Notes: generated by a model from the letters alone, not told the origin. Shown: positions 7,379 through 15,554, counted from the stretch's first letter. The stretch: DNA of 26,465 nt from a bacterium (GCA_030648695.1 JAUSHG010000036.1:1-26465); one strand, 5' to 3'. Numbers and translations: made by a program.

Positions 7379-7396
7379 GAAATTCAGCATTTGTGA
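7362..7396 (+). terminator. Terminator hairpin overlapping the yebC stop codon
   Basis: Perfect 15-bp stem TCACAAATGCTGAAT / ATTCAGCATTTGTGA with loop AAGAA. The TAA stop spans the stem-loop junction (7376-7378). It is followed by ATTTTC, only a short T-run, so termination may be partial. The design matches the polA terminator. Confidence 0.7.
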
Positions 7397-7397
7397 A

Positions 7398-7494
7398 TTT
7401 TCAAGTTTCAATTCTCAATTTTCAATCAATGACTAAATTAAACAATTCAAAAACTAAAGACGGATTTGAAAATTGTAAATTGATAATTGATACT
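7398..7494. repeat. Inverted word repeat (family E) upstream of ruvC
   Basis: The left half has TTTCAATTCTCAATTTTCAA words and the right half (7464-7494) has TTGAAAATTGTAAATTGAT words, inverted relative to each other around a ~35-base centre without a gene. It fills the yebC-ruvC gap. Confidence 0.65.
7489..7494 (+). promoter_or_regulatory. Candidate -10 box of ruvC
   Basis: GATACT ends 8 bases before the ruvC ATG at the edge of the family E repeat. The match to consensus is weak, but the spacing agrees with other leaderless-type starts in this window. Confidence 0.3.
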
Positions 7495-7502
7495 TTGCGA
7501 GT

Positions 7503-7982
7503 ATGAGAATACTCGCCATAGATCCCGGATACGAGCGCCTCGGCATTGCCGTGCTTGAGAAGAAACTCCGCGGAAAAGAGGAGGTGGTTTTTTCCTCCTG
7601 CCTCCGGACGAGTAAAGAGGAGGAACATAGCAAGCGGCTTGAAGCAATCGGCAAGGGAGTTGCGGATGTGATTGCGAAGTACAAACCCGAAGTGCTTGCC
7701 ATAGAAAAGCTTTTTCTGGTTACCAACCACAAAACGGCAATGGCGGTTGCGGAAGCGCGCGGAGTGATACTTCATGAAGCCGCAAAACGGAACATGCCGG
7801 TGCGGGAATTCACGCCGCTTCAGGTTAAAATAGCGGTTACCGGGTACGGCAGAAGCGATAAGACGCAGGTTACGGCCATGGTGGAACGCTTGATACAACT
7901 CCCGGCCGGCAAGCGTCTGGATGACGAGTATGATGCGATTGCCATAGGACTCACCTGCTTTGCGACACTCAGAGTCACGTAG
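7503..7982 (+). CDS. ruvC: Holliday junction resolvase RuvC
   Basis: 159 residues. RuvC is the homodimeric endonuclease that cuts Holliday junctions moved by RuvAB. The RNase H-like fold signature is complete: D7 in LAIDPG, E68 in AIEKLF, and D141 and D144 in DDEYDAIAIG, equivalent to the four catalytic acidic residues of the E. coli enzyme. FTPLQVKIAVTGYGRSDKTQV is the conserved DNA-binding segment. It lies downstream of ruvB and yebC, separated by a terminator and a word repeat, so it may be transcribed separately. Confidence 0.97.
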   Translation: MRILAIDPGYERLGIAVLEKKLRGKEEVVFSSCLRTSKEEEHSKRLEAIGKGVADVIAKYKPEVLAIEKLFLVTNHKTAMAVAEARGVILHEAAKRNMPVREFTPLQVKIAVTGYGRSDKTQVTAMVERLIQLPAGKRLDDEYDAIAIGLTCFATLRVT

Positions 7983-8140
7983 CATATAACACGCAACATA
8001 GAACACCAGAGGGAAGGAGCCCCATACCCTCCAATCAAGCGAGGGTTCCGCTCGGAAGAACCTTGCACAGCGCAACGGCGCGAGCAGAGCAAATTTCCAG
8101 CAGGAAATTATGCGTGTTCTCTCCGAGCAGAACCCGAGTG

Positions 8141-8157
8141 TTATCCACATATCCACT
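8141..8157 (+). other. Pair of DnaA-box-like sites
   Basis: TTATCCACA at 8141-8149 is a perfect consensus DnaA box and overlaps by one base ATATCCACT (7 of 9). TGTGGACAA at 8349-8357 differs from the reverse consensus at one base. They lie upstream of and inside the small acidic gene, about 5.6 kb from dnaA. A single perfect 9-mer could occur by chance in a window of this size. Confidence 0.35.
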
Positions 8158-8211
8158 TGCTTGCAAAACCTTTTTGATTTGGTACAACTTAACGCATTAG
8201 TAAGGGGACTG

Positions 8212-8364
8212 ATGAGAAAAGATATTACTACTTTAATACAACGCACTATTATGGATATGGACGACGCAGGTGCGGGAGGTGCTGCTGACGCTCCCGAAGG
8301 AGAGGAAAAGGAGGTTGACCCGGATGTACTTGAAGACACGTTTGATGATGTGGACAATCTGTAG
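8212..8364 (+). CDS. Small acidic protein of unknown function
   Basis: 50 residues from ATG 8212, preceded by AAGGGG at a good Shine-Dalgarno distance. The frame stays open upstream to 8110, but that part covers DnaA-like boxes and has no start signal. An N-terminal helix (MRKDITTLIQRTIM) is followed by an Ala/Gly-rich hinge and a strongly acidic tail ending EVDPDVLEDTFDDVDNL. No enzyme motif is visible. A strong terminator follows about 45 bases after the stop, which supports it being a real transcript end. I do not recognise the family. A charged partner-binding peptide is possible, but this is only an inference from composition. Confidence 0.5.
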   Translation: MRKDITTLIQRTIMDMDDAGAGGAADAPEGEEKEVDPDVLEDTFDDVDNL

Positions 8365-8407
8365 GAGACGCGAAACTGAAGCGAAATGGGAACGCAAAAC
8401 TGACGCA

Positions 8408-8441
8408 AAAATACCCGACCAGATGGTCGGGTATTTTGTTT
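8408..8441. terminator. Strong intrinsic terminator between the small acidic gene and tyrS
   Basis: Perfect 13-bp stem AAAATACCCGACC / GGTCGGGTATTTT with tetraloop AGAT, followed by GTTTT. The A-run on the left lets it work for the converging tyrS transcript too. Confidence 0.88.
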
Positions 8442-8483
8442 TAAAGAGTTTAGTGTCGGTTCCGCGTGTATGTTTGGCGTCTG

Positions 8484-8526
8484 CCCCGATGCCCATGGGG
8501 TCGGGGTCCCGACCGAAGCGTCGGGA
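8484..8526. repeat. Double hairpin after the tyrS stop codon
   Basis: CCCCGA/TCGGGG (8484-8506, enclosing CCCATGGG) is followed by TCCCGAC-CGAAGC-GTCGGGA (8507-8526). The second hairpin begins 2 bases past the tyrS stop. It resembles the CCCGA...TCGGG hairpin near 5520, so it may be a dispersed repeat acting as a transcript end. Confidence 0.6.
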
Positions 8527-8527
8527 T

Positions 8528-9739
8528 TTAGCGGATTCTCACGAAGCGATGTTTTCCGAGACGATATTCGCCTGCGGAAGCGCGTTCCATAAATTCCACT
8601 CCCACCTTTTCCCCTTCCGGAAGTTTACTCACCGCACCCTCATCAATGAGCCGCCGAAGGTCTGACTTTGACGAAATAATTTCTTTCTCCATAAGCGCCT
8701 CCACCACTCCCCTCCCGCGGAGCACGACGTCAACAAATTCCGTCGGAGCTTTATCGCGAAAGGCGCGCGTAAACTCCGCCTCTGCCTTTTCCCCCGCCTT
8801 TGCGCCGTAATAGAGCGCTACGACTTCTCGCGCCAACCGTGCTTTGAGGTCGCGGGGATTTTTTCCGGAAGAAAGCTCCTGTCCAATTTCCACAACGGAA
8901 GAGAGGGGCACGGTGGTAAGCAATTCAAACCCCGGTAGAATCATTCCGTCAGGCCAGCTCATTATCTTTCCGTACATGTCCTCCGCACTGTCCTCAAGTG
9001 TCACCATGTTACCTTCGCTCTTCCCCATTTTTTTGCCTGTCGGGTCAACGAGAAGCTTCATGACCATGACGAACTTCTCCTTATTCTTCATTTTACGCAT
9101 GAGGGTCCGTCCTGCGAGCATGTTGAAGGTCTGGTCGTTGCCCCCGAGCTGTATATCCACGTCCATAGTCACTGCATCATAGGCCTGAAAGACGGGGTAC
9201 AAAAATTCATTTCCATGAATTTCCTTGCCTTGTTTAATGCGCTCCTGAAACATGTCACGCTCAAGAAGTTGGGAGACGGTAAAGAGTGAGACCAATTTCA
9301 AAAAATCGGCGGGTTTTAGCTTGTTGCTCCACTCTTCATTGTCCAAAAACTTGAGGTGAGTTCCCCGTACATCAAGGATCTTACCGATAAGGGTACGATA
9401 CTGTGCCGTATTCTTTTTGATTTGCGCCGGTGTAAGCGGCTGGCGCGCGGATAATTTGTCCGTAGGGTCGCCTATCTGCGCCGTGAACCCGCCATAGAGA
9501 ATAATGACCTCATGTCCCAACTCCTGAAATTGCTTCAGCTTAAGCAGGTTAACGGCGTGCCCCAGATGCAGTGTCGGTCCGGTCGGGTCAATGCCATAGT
9601 AGAGCGAGAGGCGTTCCCCGCTTTTGAGACGCGCTTCAAGCGCTTCGCGCGCAGGATATATACGCTCCACTCCGCGTGTGAGGAGTTCGTTGATTTTTCC
9701 GCTGTCGGTGCTTACCTCTTTTTTACCGAAAAAATTCAT
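8528..9739 (-). CDS. tyrS: Tyrosyl-tRNA synthetase
   Basis: 403 residues. Charges tRNA-Tyr with tyrosine. Class I signatures: the HIGH-type motif HLGH at 58-61 in YGIDPTGPTLHLGH, and the KMSKS-type loop KMGKS at 237-241. QAYDAVTMDVDIQLGGNDQ forms part of the substrate pocket. A C-terminal S4-like RNA-binding domain (about 340-403) ends in KHRFVRIR. The layout is that of the TyrZ/TyrS2 group. It is transcribed away from the penicillin-binding protein gene. An extended -10-like TGTGATAAA lies 8 bases upstream of the ATG, giving little or no leader. Confidence 0.96.
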   Translation of the reverse strand: MNFFGKKEVSTDSGKINELLTRGVERIYPAREALEARLKSGERLSLYYGIDPTGPTLHLGHAVNLLKLKQFQELGHEVIILYGGFTAQIGDPTDKLSARQPLTPAQIKKNTAQYRTLIGKILDVRGTHLKFLDNEEWSNKLKPADFLKLVSLFTVSQLLERDMFQERIKQGKEIHGNEFLYPVFQAYDAVTMDVDIQLGGNDQTFNMLAGRTLMRKMKNKEKFVMVMKLLVDPTGKKMGKSEGNMVTLEDSAEDMYGKIMSWPDGMILPGFELLTTVPLSSVVEIGQELSSGKNPRDLKARLAREVVALYYGAKAGEKAEAEFTRAFRDKAPTEFVDVVLRGRGVVEALMEKEIISSKSDLRRLIDEGAVSKLPEGEKVGVEFMERASAGEYRLGKHRFVRIR

Positions 9740-9747
9740 ACGGTAAC

Positions 9748-9756
9748 TTTATCACA
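9748..9756 (-). promoter_or_regulatory. Candidate extended -10 box of tyrS
   Basis: Minus-strand TGTGATAAA ends 8 bases before the tyrS ATG. No clear -35 element is visible. Confidence 0.35.
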
Positions 9757-9773
9757 GCGAAAACGTCTTGTCT

Positions 9774-9860
9774 TATAATGAACCGAGAAGAGGTTAAAAG
9801 AAACTTCGCGTTTGTTTTGCGTCATGTTTAGCGTCTGTTTAGCGGCTATGCTAGGATAAT
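9774..9860 (+). promoter_or_regulatory. Promoter region of the penicillin-binding protein gene
   Basis: Two candidate -10 boxes: a perfect TATAAT at 9774-9779, which would give a ~75-base leader, and GATAAT at 9855-9860 only 4 bases before the ATG. Between them lies TTTAGCG repeated around 9828 and 9838. Which box is used cannot be decided from sequence. Confidence 0.35.
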
Positions 9861-9864
9861 CTGC

Positions 9865-12384
9865 ATGCACCCGAGGCATCACAAACGCAAACTTATCCGC
9901 GGAAGCGCCCTGCTTTTTTCTTCAATCGCCCTCTTCGGGGGCGGCATTTTGGTGCTGTGGATTTCCACCTGGAAGCTTCCGGACGTTGAGGCATTCAGCG
10001 ACCGCAAGGTGACCGAATCAACCAAGATTTACGACCGCACGGGAGAGGTGCTGCTCTACGACTTAAATGCCGGCGCCAGACGCACGGTTATTCCCTACAC
10101 GGATATTTCACGGCATATAAAAAACGCCACCGTAGCAATTGAAGACGATACCTTCTGGCAGCACAAAGGCATCCGGTTCAAATCAATTGCACGGGCCGTC
10201 ACCGCCAACTTTGTGAAAGGAAACCTTCTTGGGGGGCAGGGCGGCTCCACCATCACCCAGCAGGTGGTAAAAAACACTCTGCTTACCAACGAAAAAAAGG
10301 TATCCCGAAAGCTCAAAGAGTGGGTGCTTGCGCGCAAGCTTGAACAGACACTGGATAAGGAAACCATTCTTTCGCTCTATTTAAATGAGGTACCCTACGG
10401 CGGCACGGTCTATGGGATTGAAGAGGCCGCGGAAACCTTTTTCGGAAAAAGTGCGAGTGACGTTTCGGTTGCCGAAGCCGCTTATCTCGCAGCTCTCCCC
10501 AATGCCCCCACCTACTTCTCGCCGTACGGAAATCACCGAGACGCGCTTGAAGACCGAAAAAATCTGGTGCTCAGCCGGATGAAAGAAATCGGCTTTCTCA
10601 CCGAAGAAGAATACGAGGACGCGAAAAAAGAAAAAGTAACCTTCAAGCCGCCTTCGGAAACCGGCATTCTCGCCCCCCATTTTGTATTCTTCGTTCGCCA
10701 GTATTTGGAGGAAAAGTACGGGCTGGACGCACTCTCGCAGGGAGGCCTGCGCGTTACCACCACCCTTGACTATGACCTCCAGAAAATCGGAGAAGGAATT
10801 GTCCGTTCGCACGCGCTCAAAAACAAGGAAAATTTTGACGCGGAAAATGCGGCGCTCGTTGCCGTTGACCCCAAGACCGGACAGATTCTCACTATGGTCG
10901 GCTCACGCGGATATTTTGACAAGGAAATCGACGGAAACGTAAACGCCACGATTGCCCTCCGCCAGCCGGGTTCGGCCTTCAAGCCCTTTGTCTACGCACG
11001 GGCACTCTCCGAAGGATACCTCCCCGAAACAGTAGTGTTTGATGTGCCGACAGAGTTCTCAACCGCCTGCAGTGTGGAAGGAAACCCCGTTGCGCCGGCA
11101 ACCGAAAAGGACTGCTATCGCCCGATAAATTATGATGAGAAATATCGCGGCCCGATTTCTTTCCGTGATGCCCTCGCTCAATCAATAAACATTCCCGCCA
11201 TCAAGGTGCTCTACCTTGCCGGCCTCAAGGACTCCCTCGCCCTTGCGCAGGACATGGGTATTACCACCCTCTCCGATGCTTCCCGCTACGGCCTTACTCT
11301 CGTGCTTGGGGGCGGAGAAGTGAAGCTCCTTGAGCTTACCGGCGCGTACGGCGCTTTTGCCGCGGAAGGTCTCAAACGCACGCCGACAGGCATCCTGCGC
11401 ATTGAAAGCAAAGACGGACGGGTGCTTGAGGAGTGGAGGGACGACGCGGTGCGAGTGCTTGAAGAAAAAACCGCGCGGCAAATCACTGACATACTCTCCG
11501 ACAACAGGGCGCGTACCCCCGGATTCGGAGCAAACTCTCCGCTTTATTTTCCGGGGCGTGATGTGGCGGCTAAAACCGGAACCACCAATGACTACCGCGA
11601 TGCGTGGATTGTCGGATATACTCCGACCCTTGCCGTCGGAGCATGGGCGGGGAACAACGACAACCGTCCCATGCAGAAAAAGGTGGCCGCCTTTATCGTA
11701 GCCCCTCTCTGGCACTCCTTTATGCAGGAGGCGCTCAAGCGCACGGAAGCGGAATCATTCATCCCTCCGCCCCCAGTGGATACTACCGGCCTTCCCCCGC
11801 CTATCCGCGGCATCTGGCAGGGAGCACGGACTTACTTTGTGGATAAATACACGGGACTTCGCGCGACTGAATTTACTCCTCCCGAACTGCGCGAGGAACG
11901 CGCCATCCGCGAAGTGCACACGATTCTCTACTGGATAGATAAAGATACTCCGCTGCAACTCCGAACCACCTCTCCCGAAAGCGACTCGCAGTTCTCGCAC
12001 TGGGAGTATGCCGTGCGCGCGTGGGCCGGAAGTGCAAATCTTCCCGACCAGACCGAGTCAGTTATACCAACCCAAACCGATACCACACACCGTCCCGAGT
12101 TTGCGCCGCAAATTTACATCCTCACTCCTGAATCGGGAGCGCGTCTCAACAAAAACAGCCCGTCAATAATCAGGGTAGGAAGCACTTCGCATTTTCCGGT
12201 AGCACAGGTACATTATTTTATAAACAATGTATTCATTGGTTCTGCCACAAGTGTGCCGTGGGAACTTCCCTTTACTCCTGTCGATATTCCCGGCATTCTC
12301 CCCCAAAACGAGCTTAAGGTGATTGCCACAGATATTGTGGGAAACTCCGGACAAGCATCGGTTACTTTCTCAGTAACCGAGTAG
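9865..12384 (+). CDS. Class A penicillin-binding protein (PBP1A type)
   Basis: 839 residues. A bifunctional peptidoglycan synthase anchored in the membrane. One transmembrane helix lies at about 12-35. The GT51 glycosyltransferase domain has the catalytic Glu near 93 in AIEDDTFWQHKG and the GGSTITQQVVKN motif. The transpeptidase has SAFK (active Ser near 370), SIN (near 440) and KTGTT (near 570), all intact. A C-terminal segment of about 150 residues after the transpeptidase ends in an Ig-like fold pattern (IYILTPESGARLN ... ELKVIATDIVGNSGQASVTF), probably wall- or partner-facing. It shows that this organism makes its own cell wall. It stands alone between tyrS and dnaN. The last codons form a CGGTTACT/AGTAACCG hairpin. 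Confidence 0.95.
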   Translation: MHPRHHKRKLIRGSALLFSSIALFGGGILVLWISTWKLPDVEAFSDRKVTESTKIYDRTGEVLLYDLNAGARRTVIPYTDISRHIKNATVAIEDDTFWQHKGIRFKSIARAVTANFVKGNLLGGQGGSTITQQVVKNTLLTNEKKVSRKLKEWVLARKLEQTLDKETILSLYLNEVPYGGTVYGIEEAAETFFGKSASDVSVAEAAYLAALPNAPTYFSPYGNHRDALEDRKNLVLSRMKEIGFLTEEEYEDAKKEKVTFKPPSETGILAPHFVFFVRQYLEEKYGLDALSQGGLRVTTTLDYDLQKIGEGIVRSHALKNKENFDAENAALVAVDPKTGQILTMVGSRGYFDKEIDGNVNATIALRQPGSAFKPFVYARALSEGYLPETVVFDVPTEFSTACSVEGNPVAPATEKDCYRPINYDEKYRGPISFRDALAQSINIPAIKVLYLAGLKDSLALAQDMGITTLSDASRYGLTLVLGGGEVKLLELTGAYGAFAAEGLKRTPTGILRIESKDGRVLEEWRDDAVRVLEEKTARQITDILSDNRARTPGFGANSPLYFPGRDVAAKTGTTNDYRDAWIVGYTPTLAVGAWAGNNDNRPMQKKVAAFIVAPLWHSFMQEALKRTEAESFIPPPPVDTTGLPPPIRGIWQGARTYFVDKYTGLRATEFTPPELREERAIREVHTILYWIDKDTPLQLRTTSPESDSQFSHWEYAVRAWAGSANLPDQTESVIPTQTDTTHRPEFAPQIYILTPESGARLNKNSPSIIRVGSTSHFPVAQVHYFINNVFIGSATSVPWELPFTPVDIPGILPQNELKVIATDIVGNSGQASVTFSVTE

Positions 12385-12385
12385 T

Positions 12386-12496
12386 TTAAAGTTAGAAGTT
12401 TTAAGTTCCGCTCGCTGCACTCGCTGTAAGTTTCTGACTTACCAACTTACAACTAAAGCACCTGCCTGCTGCAGGCAGGAAGCGTAACTTATAACT
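12386..12496. repeat. Repeat-filled gap between the penicillin-binding protein gene and dnaN
   Basis: Family B words (AAGTTAGAAGTTTTAAGTT on the left, CAACTTACAACTAAAG and AACTTATAACTA on the right, inverted) surround a CTCGCTG direct repeat. The palindrome CCTGCCTGC-T-GCAGGCAGG lies at 12461-12479. The palindrome may help terminate the converging transcripts, but no T-run follows. Confidence 0.6.
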
Positions 12497-12498
12497 AT

Positions 12499-13596
12499 TC
12501 ACCGGTTCATCGGCATCACGATGTACCGAAATGACCGGTCTCCGACTCCGGAAATAAGCAGTGGCTTGTTCTCTCCGCTCCAGCTCATGGAAATGCTGTC
12601 CCCTTGTATTGCCGCGAGACAATCCTGAATGTACCGGTGGTTGAAATTGGCTTTGATATCGCGGCCGGAAAGCGCTGCGGATACGGCAAAAGACCCCTCT
12701 CCCGCTTCGGCGCTGCGGGCGGCGAGTTCCAGCGTTTTTTCGCCCGGGAGAACCTGGATGTTTAATTGGTTGAAACGGTCGGAGAACAGCGAGGTTACTT
12801 TGAGTCCGGTGGCCAAATCTTCTTTGAGCATGACCGCTTCCGTGGTCTGCTCCTTGGGGATAATCTGTTTATAGTCGGGAAACGTGCCCTCCACCAAGCG
12901 GGAGGTCACAAACATGGACGGGGTTTCGAGGGTGAGCTTGCCGCCTCCCACGCGGAAGGTCACCTCATCTTTTTCCTCCTCCAGGAGGCGCATGAATTCA
13001 GCGGCGTTTCGGATAGGCACCAGAATTCCCTCCGTAATGAGCTCTTTCTTGACCGGAATCTGTTTTTCAGCCAAGCGGAACGAATCGGTTGCAGCAAAAA
13101 AAAGCGACCCGTTTTCCTGGTACAGGTACACGCTCCCGAGTTCGGGTTTCAGATTGCCGACAGCTCCTGCGTAATGCACGGCTTTGAATCCGGCGAGAAG
13201 CGCACGGGGGTCTGCACTGCTCCCCTCTCCCTCGGCTTTGGGTACGGTGGGGAAATCATCCGGAGAACCGGTGTGCATGAGCGATTTGGTGTTTCCTCCT
13301 CCCACAAGCAGTTTGCCGTCCTTTAATTCCATCGTGATACTTTTAACATTCCGCAGGTTGGAAATAAACGAAAGCAACACCGCGGACGGAGTCGTGAGTT
13401 CCCCTTCGCGCCCCACCTTGGCGGGAGCAAAGCACTCAATCCCCATTTCCAGATTCGTGGCGCGCACGGTAAGCGTCCCGCTTTTTGCGGAAAGCAGTAC
13501 GTGGGAAAGAATCGGAAGGGAAAGATGTTTGCTGGTGAGACGTCCCGCTTTGGTGAGAAGTGTCAGCAGCTTTTCGGTTATTATCTCTATCTTCAT
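12499..13596 (-). CDS. dnaN: DNA polymerase III beta sliding clamp
   Basis: 365 residues, standard length for the three-domain ring-forming clamp. Holds replicative polymerase and repair partners on DNA. Seen: the N-terminal MKIEIITEKLLTLLTKAGRLTSKHLSLPILSHVLL, the domain 2 stretch FFAATDSFRLAEKQI, and a C-terminus ending RYIVMPMNR, matching the usual ...YVLMPMR(L) end that forms part of the partner-binding pocket. It lies downstream of dnaA on the same strand with a ~200-base gap that holds DnaA-box-like sites, the classical origin arrangement. No obvious Shine-Dalgarno sequence. Confidence 0.97.
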   Translation of the reverse strand: MKIEIITEKLLTLLTKAGRLTSKHLSLPILSHVLLSAKSGTLTVRATNLEMGIECFAPAKVGREGELTTPSAVLLSFISNLRNVKSITMELKDGKLLVGGGNTKSLMHTGSPDDFPTVPKAEGEGSSADPRALLAGFKAVHYAGAVGNLKPELGSVYLYQENGSLFFAATDSFRLAEKQIPVKKELITEGILVPIRNAAEFMRLLEEEKDEVTFRVGGGKLTLETPSMFVTSRLVEGTFPDYKQIIPKEQTTEAVMLKEDLATGLKVTSLFSDRFNQLNIQVLPGEKTLELAARSAEAGEGSFAVSAALSGRDIKANFNHRYIQDCLAAIQGDSISMSWSGENKPLLISGVGDRSFRYIVMPMNR

Positions 13597-13796
13597 ATTA
13601 AAGAAAGTAAACTACTATTAAGAAGGGTGTGGATATGGGGAAATCTGCGGCGTTCGGCAAAATAATGTGTCTTGTAAGTGTTTTTAGGAAAAAGAAAAAA
13701 AAGAGAGTGTGTACAACTGGTGTGAAAAAATAGGAGAAAATGTGGATAGAAACTCCCGGAGCTTTTTTGTTCACTTATTCCCCACTACTGTCCACA
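13597..13796. other. oriC: Candidate replication origin (oriC) between dnaN and dnaA
   Basis: 200 bases without a gene. DnaA-box-like sites: TGTGGATAT (13628-13636, 8 of 9), TGTGGATAG (13741-13749, 8 of 9) and CTGTCCACA (13788-13796, 7 of 9, touching the dnaA stop). The middle contains a purine-rich A-run (about 13686-13712) that could melt easily. Position next to dnaA supports the call. The other dnaA flank (15138-15398) is an alternative site. Confidence 0.5.
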
Positions 13797-15137
13797 TCAT
13801 AGCAACGCGCGAATTTGGTTTATTTCATGAAGGAGGTCAGGATTTTCCCGGATTTCATTTTTTATTTTCTCACATGAATGAATCACCGTCGTGTGGTCTC
13901 TCCCCCCGAGCTTCTGTCCGATGAGCGGATAGGAGATGCTGCAGTCCTCGCGGAGAATGTACATGACGAGCTGCCGCGGCTTCACTACTTCTTTGCGCCG
14001 CGTCTTCTCGTAGATATGGTTTTCTTCAATGCTGTAGAAGTCCGCAACTACCTTGGTGATATCTTTAATGGAGATGGCCTTCTTCGGCTTGCTCGTGTTC
14101 TTGAGAATGGTTTTTACCTCAAGCACGCTCAAGTCCCGTCCTTTCACCTGCGTTTGCATCATGATGGAGTTCAAAATCCCCTCAATTTCACGGACATTTC
14201 CCTCCAGAGCGGTGGATATGTAGTCAGCGACATCGTCGTGGAGCGGGAAACGAAGCATCTGCGCCTTGGTTTTGAGTATGGCAATGCGCGACTCCCTGTC
14301 CGGCGGAGGGATGTCCACAATCATACCCGCGGCAAAGCGCGATTTGAGGCGTTCCTCAAGGTTTTGAATGTAGTTCGGGTGCTTGTCCGAGGAGAAAATA
14401 ATCTGCTTGTTGTGTGCGTATAGGTCATTAAACAGATGAAAAAGCTCTTCCTGGCTTTTTTCCTTGCCGGAGAGAAACTGGATATCGTCCATGATGAGGC
14501 AGTCGTACTGGTGGTACCGGTCCTTGAACTGACCGATGCGTCCCTGCTGGACCGAGGTGACATAGTCCTGTGAGAATTTATCCGAGGTGACGTAAAAGAT
14601 TTTGTGCCCCGCGAAGTTTTTCTTCATGTGATTCCCCACGGCCTGCAGGAGATGGGTCTTTCCGTGTCCGGTGCCCCCATAGACAAAGAGAGGATTATAC
14701 GTAATGCCCGGCTTCGCCAATATGGCGAGGGAGGCCGCATGCGCAAGTTCGTTGAAAGGGCCCACCACGAAGGACTCGAAGGTGTAGCGCGGGTTCAGGT
14801 TGCTTTCCTTGTCCACGTAATATTCCTGCAGCGGCAATTCCTGAATGCGCATCTCCCCCATGACACCGCCGTCCTCTTTTTTCTTCGCGTCTTCCTTGGT
14901 AACTACATATTCAAGCGCTCGCACATGTTCCGACAGGTTTCGGAGAGAGCGAAGGATAAATTTGTGATATTTGTTGAAGAGCCAGTCCTTCACAAAGGCG
15001 TTCGGGACCGACAGATGCACGACACCGTCCTCTACTTTGAGAATAGAGGTATCTTTAAACCACGTACTGAAATTGGCCTTTGACACGGCGAGCTCTATCT
15101 CGGTAAGTGCGCCTTTCCACATGCTTTGAGTATCCAT
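13797..15137 (-). CDS. dnaA: Chromosomal replication initiator DnaA
   Basis: 446 residues. ATP-bound DnaA opens the origin. Domain I (about 1-80) binds helicase and other partners. After a charged linker comes the AAA+ core with Walker A GGTGHGKT at 154-161, Walker B CLIMDDIQFLSGK, and the arginine-finger region LKSRFAAGMIVDI. Domain IV ends with GQKLGGRDHTTVIHSCEKI, the helix-turn-helix signature that reads the DnaA box. It is divergent from rpmH, as in many bacteria, and upstream of dnaN. A candidate TATACT -10 box lies at 15239-15244 on the minus strand, about 100 bases from the ATG. Confidence 0.97.
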   Translation of the reverse strand: MDTQSMWKGALTEIELAVSKANFSTWFKDTSILKVEDGVVHLSVPNAFVKDWLFNKYHKFILRSLRNLSEHVRALEYVVTKEDAKKKEDGGVMGEMRIQELPLQEYYVDKESNLNPRYTFESFVVGPFNELAHAASLAILAKPGITYNPLFVYGGTGHGKTHLLQAVGNHMKKNFAGHKIFYVTSDKFSQDYVTSVQQGRIGQFKDRYHQYDCLIMDDIQFLSGKEKSQEELFHLFNDLYAHNKQIIFSSDKHPNYIQNLEERLKSRFAAGMIVDIPPPDRESRIAILKTKAQMLRFPLHDDVADYISTALEGNVREIEGILNSIMMQTQVKGRDLSVLEVKTILKNTSKPKKAISIKDITKVVADFYSIEENHIYEKTRRKEVVKPRQLVMYILREDCSISYPLIGQKLGGRDHTTVIHSCEKIKNEIRENPDLLHEINQIRALL

Positions 15138-15267
15138 ACTTGTGTAATCCCCAATCCGGTATCTTTCATCCTTAACAGGAGGGAGTTTCTTTGTTAAAGA
15201 TTAAGGATTAACGATTAAAAGTTCTTTTAGGTGGTACTAGTATATACTCATTACGGGCGCGCGGAAC

Positions 15268-15297
15268 TTGTAAAAAACCAAGGGTTGTGTTAATAAT
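15268..15297 (+). promoter_or_regulatory. Promoter of the rpmH-rnpA-yidC-jag cluster
   Basis: TTGTAA (15268-15273), a 17-base spacer, then TAATAAT (15291-15297). This is the best two-element promoter in the window. It would give a ~95-base leader containing the TGTGAACA repeats and a family B hairpin before rpmH. Confidence 0.5.
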
Positions 15298-15308
15298 ATG
15301 TGAACAGT

Positions 15309-15390
15309 TTGTGAACAACTATTCACTTTTGACGATTGACTTTTAACGCGTCTTTCACCTGTTAAAAGTTAATGGTTAAAGGTTAAAAGT
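15309..15390. repeat. Inverted word repeat (family B) upstream of rpmH
   Basis: The left half has CACTTTTGACGATTGACTTT and the right half has GTTAAAAGTTAATGGTTAAA words. The two halves can fold together over about 25 bases with a GCGTCTTTCACCT loop. It ends 8 bases before the rpmH ATG, so folding could affect translation. Confidence 0.65.
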
Positions 15391-15398
15391 GTTTTTGT

Positions 15399-15548
15399 AT
15401 GAGCTTCACCTATAAACCAAAAAGGAAAAAAAGGGCGCGCACGCACGGATTCCGCTCCCGCATGAAGAGTGCAACCGGAAGAGCGGTACTCTCCCGCCGG
15501 CGCCGCAAAGGCCGCCACACACTGACCGCAAGCCGCAAGCGTACCTAA
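15399..15548 (+). CDS. rpmH: Ribosomal protein bL34
   Basis: 49 residues: it starts MSFTYKPKRKKRARTHGFRS, then RMKSATGRAVLSRRRRKGRH and ends LTASRKRT. The arginine/lysine-rich composition and the core HGFRSRM.T..GR.VL..RR.KGR.. are diagnostic of the large-subunit protein bL34. Position next to dnaA (divergent) and before rnpA and yidC is the widely conserved order. The gene is flanked on both sides by family B inverted repeats, and no clear Shine-Dalgarno sequence precedes the ATG. Confidence 0.97.
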   Translation: MSFTYKPKRKKRARTHGFRSRMKSATGRAVLSRRRRKGRHTLTASRKRT

Positions 15549-15554
15549 CGGTCA

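Noticed and set aside
7422..8408. 328-codon minus-strand open frame over ruvC
   Set aside because: It lies antisense to the complete, motif-bearing ruvC and covers word repeats; it has no family features.
11182..11715. Minus-strand open frame over the penicillin-binding protein gene
   Set aside because: Shadow frame of a G+C-richer gene; the sense strand carries the SIN and KTG motifs.
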